From positions 1-52,057 of the forward strand of contig JABDKF010000072.1 of assembly GCA_013003155.1 (NCBI GenBank): a stretch of DNA of 52,057 nt, given 5' to 3'. The notes below the pieces were generated by a model. It did not search any database, had not been told where the DNA came from, and saw nothing but the letters and a program-made list of their open reading frames with translations. Of this stretch, positions 39,430 to 50,513 are shown piece after piece (the stretch's first letter is position 1; each line of letters starts with the position of its first letter). The stretch comes from Woeseia sp. (lineage in GTDB: Bacteria > Pseudomonadota > Gammaproteobacteria > Steroidobacterales > Woeseiaceae). The position numbers were made by a program, and so were the translations under genes.

Positions 39430-40278
39430 ATGAATGAGCGTATGGGGCAATCAGACGAGGAGGGCGCGGTTGGACCCCTGGCCGGTGAACGGCTGGCCGA
39501 GGCGCGCAGATTAAAAAAAATTTCCTTGCCCGATATCGCGCGCGAACTGCACCTGGACGAGCCAAAAGTGCAGGCGCTCGAGGAAAACCGTTTCGACATA
39601 CTGGGTGCGCCCGTCTTCGCCAAAGGCCATCTCCGCAAGTACGCCGAGATTGTCGGCATTTCAGTCGACACCGTAATGACGGACTACCAAGCGTTGACGA
39701 ACGCAGATATTGCTCCGCCCGTCGTCGGTGAACCGCGCAAGCGGACGCAGGATTTAAATCTCGGACCATGGCTTTTCGCGATACCGGTAATCCTCGTAAT
39801 TATTGCAGCGGTTTATTGGTGGCTGGGTCGATCGCCGGCGCCGCAGCAATCGCGCGAGGTTCCTGCCGCTTTAGTCCAACCGCAGCCGGTTGAGCGCGAA
39901 CCGGTCGCAGTCGAGTCGCTGCCGGATCCCGTCGTTCAGGTCGAGCCCAGCGCGCCAGCGGGCGCGGCAGGCGAGACTTTGCCGCTGCTTGCGGAGCCTG
40001 TACCGGTCACGGACAATGCTGCGCCCACCGTCAGTGGCAACGTTGAGCTGCGGCTCGCTTACAGCGGCGATTGCTGGACCGAGGTGACGGATGCTGCCGG
40101 TGAACGCCTGTTCTTTGACCTCGGACGCAGTGGCCGCACGGTGCGCGTAAGCGGCACCGCGCCACTTCGGGTGCTGCTGGGCGACAGCAACAATGTGAGT
40201 CTGACAGTAAACGGCCAGGCATATTCCATCGACACGGCAGAATTCCGCGGCGACACGGCGCGTTTGACCATCAACTAG
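39430..40278 (+). CDS. rodZ: Cytoskeletal membrane protein RodZ
   Basis: Links MreB to the wall-synthesis machine. The 282 residues have an N-terminal helix-turn-helix (RLKKISLPDIARELHLDE, FAKGHLRKYAEIVG), one membrane helix about 114-132 (LFAIPVILVIIAAVYWWL), a Pro/Val/Glu-rich periplasmic linker and a C-terminal DUF4115-type beta domain (VELRLAYSGDCWTEVTDA, PLRVLLGDSNNV). In many relatives ispG lies between rodZ and hisS; here only 52 bases separate them. Confidence 0.92.
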   Translation: MNERMGQSDEEGAVGPLAGERLAEARRLKKISLPDIARELHLDEPKVQALEENRFDILGAPVFAKGHLRKYAEIVGISVDTVMTDYQALTNADIAPPVVGEPRKRTQDLNLGPWLFAIPVILVIIAAVYWWLGRSPAPQQSREVPAALVQPQPVEREPVAVESLPDPVVQVEPSAPAGAAGETLPLLAEPVPVTDNAAPTVSGNVELRLAYSGDCWTEVTDAAGERLFFDLGRSGRTVRVSGTAPLRVLLGDSNNVSLTVNGQAYSIDTAEFRGDTARLTIN

Positions 40279-40330
40279 TCCAGGTCGACGCGTGCAGCGC
40301 CGATTACGGGCAAACAGAGAACCTGGCTAA

Positions 40331-41605
40331 GTGAAATCACAAGCGATCCGCGGCATGAACGATGTGCTACCTGAGGAAGCGGCCACCTGGCGCTTCCTGC
40401 TGGATGCCGTGCGTGATCTGGTAGAGGCCTACGGTTACCGGGAAATTCAGCTGCCCATCGTTGAATACACCGAGCTTTTTCGTCGTTCGATCGGCGATAC
40501 AACCGATATCGTGGAAAAGGAGATGTATACGTTTCTGGACCGCAACGGGGAAAGCCTGACACTGAGGCCTGAAGCGACCGCCAGTATGGTGCGTGCCGGC
40601 ATTACCAACGGCCTGTTGCACAACCAGCGCCAGAAATTGTGGACCTCCGGCCCCATGTTTCGTTACGAGAAGCCGCAACAGGGCCGCTATCGCCAGTTTC
40701 ACCAGATCGACGTCGAGGCACTCGGCTTTGCCGGGCCGGACGTCGACGCGGAATTAATTATCCTGAGCGCGCGGATGTGGCGGCGCCTCGGTATAGATCG
40801 CCTATCCCTCGAAATTAATTCCCTCGGGGATCCTGACTCGCGAGCCCGCTATCGGTCAGAGCTGGTCAAGTACTTCTCGGCCGTGAAAAAGGAGCTGGAT
40901 GAGGATAGTATGCGCCGGCTCGAGAAGAATCCGCTGCGGATACTGGACAGCAAAAACCCCGCCATGCAGGACGTCGTGGCCGGGGCGCCGGTCATGCTGG
41001 ATTTCCTCGATGAGGCGTCTGCCCTGCATTTCAGTCAGCTCAAGGGGCTGCTGGATGCGGCGGAAGTCGCGTACACGGTCAATCCGCGGTTGGTTCGCGG
41101 CCTCGACTATTACAATCGGACGGTCTTTGAATGGGTCACCGATGCGCTGGGGTCACAGGGCGCCGTGTGCTCCGGTGGGCGCTACGACGGGCTCGTCGAA
41201 AAGCTGGGGGGCAAGCCAACGCCTGCCATTGGCTGGGCGATGGGCGTAGAGCGTCTGGTGGCGCTACACGCCGTCTGCGGCGGTGACGTAAAACCGCCGG
41301 CGCCCGATGTTTACGTCGTAACCGTGGGGCAGGCGGCGGAACAGGCTGGTTTTGAATTGTCAGAACAGCTGCGCGATGCCATTCCAGGGGCACGCTTTGA
41401 ACAAAATCTGGGGGGCGGCAGCTTCAAGTCGCAGCTAAAGCGCGCCGACAAGAGCGGCGCAGGGTACGCGCTGATTCTCGGCGAAGAAGAGGTCAGCAAC
41501 GCGACGGTGGGGTTGAAACCTTTGCGCAAAAAGGAAGACCAAACGCCTGTTGCGCGTGCGGACCTGGTTAAGGTGTTGGCCGAACGCTTGAGCGATTCGG
41601 CGTAG
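40331..41605 (+). CDS. hisS: Histidine-tRNA ligase
   Basis: Class II synthetase charging tRNA-His. The 424 residues show motif 1 region ([17 protein letters not shown]), motif 2 ([18 protein letters not shown]), the histidine motifs [14 protein letters not shown] and [14 protein letters not shown], and motif 3 ([10 protein letters not shown]), then an anticodon-binding domain. The start is GTG 40331, which gives the expected [11 protein letters not shown]-terminus. Confidence 0.97.
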   Translation: MKSQAIRGMNDVLPEEAATWRFLLDAVRDLVEAYGYREIQLPIVEYTELFRRSIGDTTDIVEKEMYTFLDRNGESLTLRPEATASMVRAGITNGLLHNQRQKLWTSGPMFRYEKPQQGRYRQFHQIDVEALGFAGPDVDAELIILSARMWRRLGIDRLSLEINSLGDPDSRARYRSELVKYFSAVKKELDEDSMRRLEKNPLRILDSKNPAMQDVVAGAPVMLDFLDEASALHFSQLKGLLDAAEVAYTVNPRLVRGLDYYNRTVFEWVTDALGSQGAVCSGGRYDGLVEKLGGKPTPAIGWAMGVERLVALHAVCGGDVKPPAPDVYVVTVGQAAEQAGFELSEQLRDAIPGARFEQNLGGGSFKSQLKRADKSGAGYALILGEEEVSNATVGLKPLRKKEDQTPVARADLVKVLAERLSDSA

Positions 41606-41663
41606 TCAATCGATGTTGCACGCGGTCTTCAACGGGCCGCACATTTAATTAAAGGCAGTAGTA

Positions 41664-42383
41664 GTGAACGATTTATCCGAAAAAGAGCAAATAGATGAGT
41701 TGCGCGGCTGGTGGAAAGAGAACCGCGCCTGGGTATTGAGCGGCATTGCGATCGGTCTCGTGGCGATTATTGGCTTTCGTATGTACAAAACGCAGCAGCT
41801 GACCTCCGCGCTGCAGGCGTCCGTTCGATTCGAAGAGCTAGTCGACGCTGTTGCGGACAACAAGCTGGAACAGGCGAATTCAATCGCTGGAACCATTTTT
41901 TCCGAGAACAGCGAGACGGTTTACGCGAGCCAGGCACGATTGGCGATGGCTCGTTTATACATGGATCGCGGTCGCGACGCTGACGCGGTCGAGGTGTTGC
42001 GGCCGCTGGCGACGGCCAGTGGTAACGACCCGGTACAGCTCGTTGGTCGCCTGCGAATGGCGCGCGTGTTGTTGTATCAAGGCAAGCCGCAGGAAGCGCT
42101 CGACTTACTTGATGAGCCGGCTGACACCGCATTCGCTGCGCGCTTTCGCGAGCTGATCGGCGATGCGCATGCCGAACTGGGCAATGTTGCCGAAGCCGCG
42201 ACTGCTTACCAGTCAGTGCTCGGTGACGTGGCAGCCCAGCAAACGGTCAACGTGCAGCTCGTCCAGATGAAGCTCGACGACCTGCCTGACCTGAACGCAC
42301 CGACACGGCCTGAAGCCACAGACGATGCTGCAAGCGCAGATGCGGCAGTGGAAGAATCAGCAGCGGAAGAAACCACGGAGTGA
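41664..42383 (+). CDS. yfgM: YfgM-like membrane chaperone-associated TPR protein
   Basis: Inner-membrane protein of the YfgM/ancillary SecYEG type; in E. coli YfgM binds PpiD and the translocon. The 239 residues have a short cytoplasmic start (KEQIDELRGWWKENR), one helix (AWVLSGIAIGLVAIIGF), and a TPR-like periplasmic region (ARLAMARLYMDRGRDAD, LRMARVLLYQGKPQEAL). The tail is acidic and Ala-rich. Start GTG 41664 and position between hisS and bamB support the call. The stop overlaps the bamB GTG. Confidence 0.9.
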   Translation: MNDLSEKEQIDELRGWWKENRAWVLSGIAIGLVAIIGFRMYKTQQLTSALQASVRFEELVDAVADNKLEQANSIAGTIFSENSETVYASQARLAMARLYMDRGRDADAVEVLRPLATASGNDPVQLVGRLRMARVLLYQGKPQEALDLLDEPADTAFAARFRELIGDAHAELGNVAEAATAYQSVLGDVAAQQTVNVQLVQMKLDDLPDLNAPTRPEATDDAASADAAVEESAAEETTE

Positions 42384-43570
42384 TTTCCACCTCGCGCCTC
42401 GTAGTGCTGTTGCTTGCGGTCTCTGCGCTGTCCGGCTGCAGTTTGTTCGGCGGTAAGGATGACAAGGAACTGGAGCCAAAGGAGCTGGAATCTTTCGAGC
42501 AGACTTTGGAGCTCAAGCGCCTTTGGCAAGCGAAGGTTGGCGGCGGTTCCGAGTATCTGCGTCTTGCCCTGATGCCTGCCGGCGACGGCAAGCGTATTTA
42601 CGCCGCGGCCTACGATGGTGTCGTCAGCGCTTTCGATCCCGAGTCGGGCAGGCGTCTCTGGAGAATCAAAACGGATGCGCGCCTGTCGGCCGGGCCCTCG
42701 CTCTCAGACGGGCGTGTCATCGTGGGCGGCGTTGATGGCGACCTTATCGCGCTTTCATCGGAAACCGGTGAAGAAGACTGGCGCAGAGATATTGGTGGAG
42801 AGGTGCTGGCACCGCCGGTGGCAAAGGACGACTTGCTCGTCGTCTATACGATCGACGGCAAGTTACATGTCTTGTCAGCTTTCGATGGCAGCGAACGCTG
42901 GTCACTTGAGAAAAGCCTGCCGCCTTTAACCTTGCGCGGATCGTCCGTGCCCGTTGTCGTAGGCGCGAGCGTTATTGCGGGTTTTGACAACGGACGCATC
43001 GTTGCGACCAACTTGCTCGATGGCGTGACCGAATGGGAGGTGGTCTTGTCTCCGCCAAGCGGTCGCTCGGATCTCGAGCGCCTGTCAGACATTGATGGCA
43101 CGATTAGCGCCGTAGGTCAGGACGTTTACGCGTCCGGCTACCAGGGGCAGATCGCTGCACTGGCAGCCGAGTCAGGCCAGCTCCTCTGGGAACGCGAGAT
43201 CTCTTCCTACGCAGGCGTTAGTGCCGACTGGAACAACGTCTACACGACCACAGACACGGGCGAGGTCGTCGCATTGGCTCGCCGCAGTGGCACGGAGTCA
43301 TGGCGCAACGATTCCTTGTTGCGGCGTGATCCGACCTTACCTGTGCCGTTCGATCGCGCGGTCGCTGTGGGTGATTTTGACGGTTATGTGCATTTCCTGA
43401 GTAACATTGATGGCGACGTCATTGCGCGCAAACGGGTTGGCAAAGGCAGGATATCCGGCACGCCCGTCGTAATTGGCAGCGTGCTTTATGTGCAGAGCGA
43501 GAACGGCTCGTTGTCTGCCTTCACTGTGCCCCAGCGCGCCGCCCCGGCCGAGGCGAGCGACGAAAACTGA
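42380..43570 (+). CDS. bamB: Outer membrane protein assembly factor BamB
   Basis: Lipoprotein of the BAM complex inserting outer-membrane proteins. The 396 residues have a lipoprotein signal with Cys20 (VSALSGC) and an eight-bladed PQQ-type propeller, with repeats such as [33 protein letters not shown] and [17 protein letters not shown]. The start is a GTG at 42380 overlapping the yfgM stop. der follows 29 bases later, as in E. coli. Confidence 0.95.
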   Translation: MISTSRLVVLLLAVSALSGCSLFGGKDDKELEPKELESFEQTLELKRLWQAKVGGGSEYLRLALMPAGDGKRIYAAAYDGVVSAFDPESGRRLWRIKTDARLSAGPSLSDGRVIVGGVDGDLIALSSETGEEDWRRDIGGEVLAPPVAKDDLLVVYTIDGKLHVLSAFDGSERWSLEKSLPPLTLRGSSVPVVVGASVIAGFDNGRIVATNLLDGVTEWEVVLSPPSGRSDLERLSDIDGTISAVGQDVYASGYQGQIAALAAESGQLLWEREISSYAGVSADWNNVYTTTDTGEVVALARRSGTESWRNDSLLRRDPTLPVPFDRAVAVGDFDGYVHFLSNIDGDVIARKRVGKGRISGTPVVIGSVLYVQSENGSLSAFTVPQRAAPAEASDEN

Positions 43571-43599
43571 GCCGGGCCCTTAAGGCTGGATTCGATATC

Positions 43600-44991
43600 A
43601 TGCTACCTGTCATTGCACTTATCGGTCGTCCCAACGTCGGTAAATCGACACTTTTCAATCGGCTAACCCGCTCCCGCGACGCGCTGGTGGCGGATGTCCC
43701 GGGCCTGACCCGCGATCGGCAATACGGTTTTGGCCGCCTGGGACCGGTGCCCTATCTGGTCATCGATACCGGTGGAATCGCCGGTGGTGAAGAAGGCATC
43801 AGCGAGCTGATGGCGGAGCAAACGGTGCAGGCGCTCAAGGAAGCGGACGTAGCTATCGTTATGGTCGATGGCCGCAGTGGACGCACGGCTGCGGACGAAT
43901 TTGTTGCGGATCTCGCGCGCAGGCACGCCAAAAAAACGTGGTTGGTCGCCAACAAGGCCGAGGGTCTCGACTACGCGATGGCTGGCAGCGAGTTTCACGG
44001 GCTGGGACTTGGCGAACCTGTCGCGGTTTCGGCTGCACATGGTGACCGCATCAGTGCTTTGATGGACGAGGTGTTGGCGCCGTTTGTGTCAGACGCCGAG
44101 CCGCCTGACGAAGAAGACGACAAGGCTTTGCGAATTGCCGTGATTGGCAGGCCCAACGTCGGCAAATCAACGTTAATAAACAGGCTCCTCGGCGAGGAGC
44201 GACTGGTGGTGTTTGACCAGCCCGGCACCACGCGCGACAGCGTCGCCGTGCCTTTCGAAAAAAACGACAAGCAATACGTGCTGGTCGATACCGCTGGCGT
44301 GCGACGCCGGGCGCGCGTCCACGAGGCTATTGAAAAATTCAGCATCGTGAAAGCACTGCAGGCGATGGAGCGCGCGCAGGTCGTTCTGGCAGTGCTGGAC
44401 GCACAGGAAGGCGTTACCGAGCAGGACGTCAGTCTGATGGGACTCTGCGCCGAGCGTGGGCGCGCGTTAGTCGTTGTCACCAATAAGTGGGACGGCTTGT
44501 CCGGAGACCAGCGCCGCCACGTAAAAAGCGAGCTGGACCGCCGCTTGCCGTTCCTGGAGTTTGCTGAGCGACTGACAATCTCCGCGCTGCACGGCACGGG
44601 CGTTGGTGATTTGTTACCGGCCGCAGAACGCGCCTATCGTGCTGCAACCCGCGACATGCCGACCCAGGAGCTCAACCGTGCGCTCGCCGACGCGATGACG
44701 GCTCACGCGCCGCCGATGGTCAGCGGACGACGCATACGCCTGCGTTATGCGCATCAGGGCGGGCGTAATCCCCCGGTTATTGTTGTGCACGGCAATCAGA
44801 CGGAAAAGCTTCCGGATGCCTATCGCCGCTACCTGATCAATTACTTTCGGAAAGTTTTCAAATTGAAAGGCACGCCGGTGCGCCTGGCGTTGAAGACCAG
44901 TGATAATCCTTTTAAGGGTCGACGCAATAAACTAACGCCTCGTCAGGAATACAAGCGCAAGCGCCTGATGAAGCACGCCAAGCGCAAATAG
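43600..44991 (+). CDS. der: Ribosome biogenesis GTPase Der (EngA)
   Basis: Double-GTPase needed for 50S assembly. The 463 residues contain two complete G domains, each with GRPNVGKST, a DTAG/DTGG switch ([23 protein letters not shown]) and an NKxD/NKAE motif ([20 protein letters not shown]), then a C-terminal KH-like domain and a basic tail ([17 protein letters not shown]). Last gene of the run. Confidence 0.98.
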   Translation: MLPVIALIGRPNVGKSTLFNRLTRSRDALVADVPGLTRDRQYGFGRLGPVPYLVIDTGGIAGGEEGISELMAEQTVQALKEADVAIVMVDGRSGRTAADEFVADLARRHAKKTWLVANKAEGLDYAMAGSEFHGLGLGEPVAVSAAHGDRISALMDEVLAPFVSDAEPPDEEDDKALRIAVIGRPNVGKSTLINRLLGEERLVVFDQPGTTRDSVAVPFEKNDKQYVLVDTAGVRRRARVHEAIEKFSIVKALQAMERAQVVLAVLDAQEGVTEQDVSLMGLCAERGRALVVVTNKWDGLSGDQRRHVKSELDRRLPFLEFAERLTISALHGTGVGDLLPAAERAYRAATRDMPTQELNRALADAMTAHAPPMVSGRRIRLRYAHQGGRNPPVIVVHGNQTEKLPDAYRRYLINYFRKVFKLKGTPVRLALKTSDNPFKGRRNKLTPRQEYKRKRLMKHAKRK

Positions 44992-45012
44992 GTACACCGG
45001 GATCCGGAGACT

Positions 45013-46113
45013 ATGAGTATGGCCAAGGGCAGCAAACTGCTTCAATTGACGGGTCGCTTCCCCATGCACCACGGTGGCTTCCTGCAGGAGCCGGTGATCG
45101 CCTACGAGACGTGGGGGACTCTTTCAGAGCATGCCGACAACGCCATTCTGCTGTTCGGCGGACTGTCACCGTCCGCGCATGCCTCCTCTTCGCCGCAGAA
45201 TCCGGCGAGCGGCTGGTGGGAAGACATGATTGGTGCCGGCTTGCCGCTGGACACGGACCAGTTTTTTATCGTCTGCATCAATTCACTCGGCAGCTGTTTC
45301 GGCTCGACGGGGCCGGCATCCGTTGATCCTGCAACCGGCGAGCGCTACCGCCTCAATTTTCCGGCGTTGACCCTGGAGGACGTGGCAGCCGGTGGATATG
45401 AGGTGCTTAAGCACCTGGCAATAGAGCGCCTCCATACCGTGATCGGCTGTTCGATGGGCGGCATGAGCGCTCTCGCTTTTTGTACCCTGTACCCGAACGC
45501 CGCGCATGGACTGATCCTAATTTCGTCTGCGGCTCGCGCGTTGCCATTCGCGATCGCGGTGCGTTCCCTGCAGCGCGAAATGATTCAGAAGGACCCCAAA
45601 TGGCTAGGCGGGAACTACGATCCCGCCGATCCGCCGCTGGTTGGCCAGCGTCTCGCAAGAAAGCTGGGCATGATTACCTACCGTTCTGCCGCGGAATGGC
45701 AGCAGCGATTCGGGCGTGAACGAATCGCGGGAGAGGGCGATCCTGCGACGCCGTTTTACGGGGACTTTGCAGTCGAATCTTATCTCGAGGCCCAGGCGAA
45801 CAAGTTTACCGGGCAGTTCGATCCGAACTGCTATCTCTACCTGTCGCGAGCGTCCGACCTTTTTGATCTCGCCGAGCACGGCGGCTCGCTGCAGGCCGGG
45901 TTTGCAAAAATGCGGCTACAGCGCGCGCTGGTTGTCGGCGTCACGTCGGACATCCTGTTTCCACTGCAGCAGCAGCGGGAACTCGCGCTGGGACTGGAAA
46001 ACAACGTCAGCCGGGTGCGATTCGAAGCCCTGGACTGCATTAAGGGGCACGACTCGTTCCTCGCCGACATGGATGCGTTCCGGCCGGTCGTCAGCCGATA
46101 TTTCGACGATTAG
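45013..46113 (+). CDS. MetX-family acyltransferase, possible serine O-succinyltransferase
   Basis: Alpha/beta-hydrolase acyltransferase, 366 residues. The nucleophile Ser147 is in GCSMGGMSAL, and the other catalytic residues are expected in VGVTSDILFP (Asp) and IKGHDSF (His). Homoserine O-acetyltransferases share the fold, but the wording SAHASSSPQNPASGWWE and NSLGSCFGSTGPASVDP is like the xanthomonad serine O-succinyltransferase group as I remember it, which makes O-succinylserine for cysteine synthesis. Specificity is therefore inferred. ATG 45019 has a better-spaced GGAG than 45013. The thiol dioxygenase follows. Confidence 0.82.
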   Translation: MSMAKGSKLLQLTGRFPMHHGGFLQEPVIAYETWGTLSEHADNAILLFGGLSPSAHASSSPQNPASGWWEDMIGAGLPLDTDQFFIVCINSLGSCFGSTGPASVDPATGERYRLNFPALTLEDVAAGGYEVLKHLAIERLHTVIGCSMGGMSALAFCTLYPNAAHGLILISSAARALPFAIAVRSLQREMIQKDPKWLGGNYDPADPPLVGQRLARKLGMITYRSAAEWQQRFGRERIAGEGDPATPFYGDFAVESYLEAQANKFTGQFDPNCYLYLSRASDLFDLAEHGGSLQAGFAKMRLQRALVVGVTSDILFPLQQQRELALGLENNVSRVRFEALDCIKGHDSFLADMDAFRPVVSRYFDD

Positions 46114-46193
46114 GTGAAAAATGTTAAAGCGTTGTTTCGATGCGGCAATGGTCGCGTTATCATGCTCGCCACAGAGCAGGTAGAGAAGAAGTC

Positions 46194-46757
46194 ATGACAA
46201 CGCCCGGTACCGCGGAACTGATTCGCCTTGTTGATGATGCCGTGTCGAGAGATTCGGTGTCTGAGACGGTCGAGGCAATTAAAGGCAGTCTTTGCAAGTT
46301 AATTCGCTCTTCGCAAATCGAGCTTCCGGCGGAGTTCACAGAACCGGTTGACGGTCACTATGCGCGCCGACTGCTGCACATCAATGATGATCTCGGTTAC
46401 AGCATCGTCGTGATGACCTGGGGCCCGGGTCAGAAAACACCCATCCACGACCACTCAGGCATGTGGTGTGTAGAGGGCGTATGGGGCGGCAGTATCGATG
46501 TGCAGCAATACGAATTGACCGAGGAAAAGGCCGGACACTTCCGGTTTGAACCACGCAATTCTTACGAAGCAGGCGTCGGTAGTGCAGGCTGTCTTATTCC
46601 GCCGTACGAATACCACAGTATCAGCAATGCCTGCGGTGACCGGCCCGCCGTGTCGCTGCATATTTACGGTGGCGAAATGAAATGCTGCAGCGTTTTCGTC
46701 AAGCAGCCGAACGGCAGTTTCAAGCGCGCCGAGCGACAGCTTGGTTACGACAACTAG
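46194..46757 (+). CDS. Cysteine dioxygenase-type thiol dioxygenase
   Basis: Cupin non-haem iron enzyme oxidising cysteine, or a related thiol such as 3-mercaptopropionate, to the sulfinate. The 187 residues hold the iron site: PIHDHSGMWCVEGVWGG (His85, His87) and PPYEYHSISNA (His141), with the downstream SLHIYGGEM strand. ATG 46194 is preceded by TAGAGAAGAAG; the frame opens at 46140. It lies 80 bases after the MetX/SST-like gene on the same strand, pairing possible cysteine synthesis with thiol oxidation. Cysteine versus mercaptopropionate preference cannot be read with confidence. Confidence 0.87.
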   Translation: MTTPGTAELIRLVDDAVSRDSVSETVEAIKGSLCKLIRSSQIELPAEFTEPVDGHYARRLLHINDDLGYSIVVMTWGPGQKTPIHDHSGMWCVEGVWGGSIDVQQYELTEEKAGHFRFEPRNSYEAGVGSAGCLIPPYEYHSISNACGDRPAVSLHIYGGEMKCCSVFVKQPNGSFKRAERQLGYDN

Positions 46758-46760
46758 CGG

Positions 46761-47558
46761 CTATTGTCGTCGGGGCACGAGCAACAGCGCGGGGTTAACC
46801 GGCGTGCCATTCAGGTAGGTTGCGAAGTGCAAATGCGCGCCGGTTACGCGGCCGGTCGCGCCAACCTCCCCGAGCTTGTCACCCGTCCGCACGACGTCCC
46901 CTTCAGCTACCGCAATGCTGTCGAGATGCGCATAAAGCGAAACAAGGCCCGCACCATGATCGAGAAAAACCGCATTGCCCGTAAAATAGAAGTTTCCCGT
47001 CAGCAAGACTTTGCCGTCAAGCGGTGCGCCTATCGGAGTACCACGGCCCCCTGAGATATCCATGCCGCGATGCGGCGACCGTGGTTCGCCGTTGAAGAAC
47101 CGGCGCGAGCCAAAACTATCGCTCCGCTTGCCGGGAACAGGCGCTTGCAGTCGCAATGCAGGCGGAGCTTCGCTACTAAAATGATTTTTCGCTGCCGCGA
47201 TCAACGCGCTTTCGCGTCCGATCCGCTCCAAGGCTGCCGGGTCGGGATTTACGTACGACGGTTTTACCGTTAGATGTTGTTCGCGGTACTTATGCGGCTC
47301 AATTTCAAATTCAATGCCCTGATCACCTACCAGAAGGGTTGCGGTGCCGGTCGGTTCGTCGAGAGGGATGCCAACAACGGCTACCCAGCCATCCTCCTCG
47401 CGTGTCACGAGCACGGGATTTGAGCGGAACCGCACGTCAGGTCGCTCAGCGTATGGCCCCAAGGCGATCACCGCGATGCCACCGGGATAGGGTGCGCTTG
47501 GCGGTGCTGACAGGGCGAGCGCTGGCAATAAGAGCGCGCACAAAAAAAGTCTAGTCAT
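46761..47558 (-). CDS. M23 family metallopeptidase (LytM domain)
   Basis: Secreted peptidoglycan endopeptidase-like protein, 265 residues. It has a signal peptide (about 1-17, RLFLCALLLPALALSA), an N-terminal beta domain, and a C-terminal M23 domain with SPHRGMDISGGRGTPI (zinc His and Asp), LYAHLDSIAV and GAHLHFATYLNG (HxH). All zinc and catalytic positions of active M23 enzymes are present. ATG 47558 overlaps the end of xseA by eight bases, so it is probably translated from the xseA message. Convergent with the thiol dioxygenase gene, three bases between. Confidence 0.92.
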   Translation of the reverse strand: MTRLFLCALLLPALALSAPPSAPYPGGIAVIALGPYAERPDVRFRSNPVLVTREEDGWVAVVGIPLDEPTGTATLLVGDQGIEFEIEPHKYREQHLTVKPSYVNPDPAALERIGRESALIAAAKNHFSSEAPPALRLQAPVPGKRSDSFGSRRFFNGEPRSPHRGMDISGGRGTPIGAPLDGKVLLTGNFYFTGNAVFLDHGAGLVSLYAHLDSIAVAEGDVVRTGDKLGEVGATGRVTGAHLHFATYLNGTPVNPALLLVPRRQ

Positions 47559-48918
47559 CCTTGCGCTCAATATGATCCACCGTTGCAATCAGACTACCGC
47601 GCGCCAGGCGGGCGCGCACGGCAGAGCCGACTTGCACCTTGCGCGTATCCGTTAGCACGTTATTCGACTCGGCAACGCTGACGATCGCGTAGCCGCGCTC
47701 CAGGGTCGCGAGCGGACTGACCGCGTTTAGGGCGCGTGCGTTGAGTTTCAGGCGCTGTTGCAAATTGTCGATGAGCTTATGCCCGGCACTCCCAAGCCGC
47801 GCGCGCAGGTCACGGAATTGCCAGCCATCGCGTTCAAGCTGCATGGCGGGTGATTGTCGCAACAGGCGTGCATTGAGTTGCACGGCACGGTGATTCGTTG
47901 CGGCGACGGCGTGGCGGATGGCGATTGCCAGCCGGATACGTGAATTCTTCATGCGCTCTGCCTGCCGCGCTACCGTTGTGATAGGACTGCTCTGGGCGAG
48001 CCGTTTCGCCAACCAGTCCAGCGTCTGTGCCTCTTCTTCCAGCTGACGCCGCATCAATGACGACAGTGTCCCGGTCAGGTTTGCGAGTCCTCGCAACCAC
48101 TCTATTCGGTCCGGCACGACAAGTTCTGCGGCACCTGACGGTGTCGGTGCACGCAGGTCGGCCACGAAGTCTGCAATCGTAAAGTCGACTTCGTGCCCCA
48201 CGGCACTGATGACGGGAATAGGACTCTGCCGAATCGCGCGGGCCAGAGCTTCGTCGTTAAAGGCCCACAAGTCTTCGAGCGAGCCGCCGCCGCGGCAAAG
48301 GATTAGCACGTCACATTCGGCGCGACGGACCGCGGCCTGCAGCGCGCGTAAAAGCTCTCCGGGCGCCGCGTCACCCTGTACCGCCGACGGGTAAATCGTA
48401 ACCGGCACCACCGGGAAGCGGCGTTGCAAGACGGTCAGTACGTCGCGAATTGCTGCGCCCGATGGCGAGGTAATGACGCCGATGCGACGTGGCACCGCCG
48501 GCAGCGGCCGCTTCAAATCCTCATCAAACAATCCTTCGGCGGCCAGCTTGCGTTTCAGCAGCTCAAAGCGCCGCCGCAGCTCGCCTTCGCCGGCCGGTTC
48601 GAGGCGCTCGATGATGAGCTGATAATCGCCACGGGCCTCGTACAGGCTTACCCGGCCGAGCGCGAGCATTTGATCGCCGTCTGACAAGCCAAGCGTCGGG
48701 CCACGCTGGCGCTGCCTGAAAAAGGCGCAGCGCACCTGGGCCGACTTGTCCTTTAGCGTAAAGTAGACGTGGCCTGAAGCCGGCCGCGCCAGATTCGAGA
48801 GCTCACCTTCCACCCAGACGCGCGCAAGCCCTCGTTCCAGCAGCGTTTTTGCCTGCCGGTTGAGTTCTGACACGGTGATGGCATCTGCAGACTGTGCTGT
48901 GACAGTGGAATCTTTCAT
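47551..48918 (-). CDS. xseA: Exodeoxyribonuclease VII large subunit
   Basis: Large subunit of the single-strand-specific exonuclease VII. The 455 residues (E. coli about 456) include an N-terminal OB-fold (VWVEGELSNLARPASGHVYF), then the nuclease core with PRRIGVITSPSGAAIRD, LILCRGGGSLEDLWAFND and PVISAVGHEVDFTIADFVA, a long coiled-coil and a C-terminal LERGYAIV segment. ATG 48918 gives the family length; the frame opens at 48987. The small subunit xseB is not in the window. Divergent from guaB. Confidence 0.95.
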   Translation of the reverse strand: MKDSTVTAQSADAITVSELNRQAKTLLERGLARVWVEGELSNLARPASGHVYFTLKDKSAQVRCAFFRQRQRGPTLGLSDGDQMLALGRVSLYEARGDYQLIIERLEPAGEGELRRRFELLKRKLAAEGLFDEDLKRPLPAVPRRIGVITSPSGAAIRDVLTVLQRRFPVVPVTIYPSAVQGDAAPGELLRALQAAVRRAECDVLILCRGGGSLEDLWAFNDEALARAIRQSPIPVISAVGHEVDFTIADFVADLRAPTPSGAAELVVPDRIEWLRGLANLTGTLSSLMRRQLEEEAQTLDWLAKRLAQSSPITTVARQAERMKNSRIRLAIAIRHAVAATNHRAVQLNARLLRQSPAMQLERDGWQFRDLRARLGSAGHKLIDNLQQRLKLNARALNAVSPLATLERGYAIVSVAESNNVLTDTRKVQVGSAVRARLARGSLIATVDHIERKDD

Positions 48919-48976
48919 TACCGCAGTATAAAGGCTGGTCGAATGCGTCGCGCCGCCAAATAAATCCGAATTGGCG

Positions 48977-49005
48977 TTTACCGTCAAATGCCTGCCGCGT
49001 AGAAT
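48977..49005 (+). promoter_or_regulatory. Predicted sigma-70 promoter for guaB
   Basis: TTTACC (48977-48982) and TAGAAT (49000-49005) are separated by 17 bases and end 34 bases before the guaB ATG. The -10 matches at five of six positions and the -35 at four of six. This is the best -35/-10 pair I found in the window. Confidence 0.45.
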
Positions 49006-49021
49006 TGCCCGTTTACCTTGA

Positions 49022-50509
<1,488 letters not shown>

Positions 50510-50513
50510 TGCA

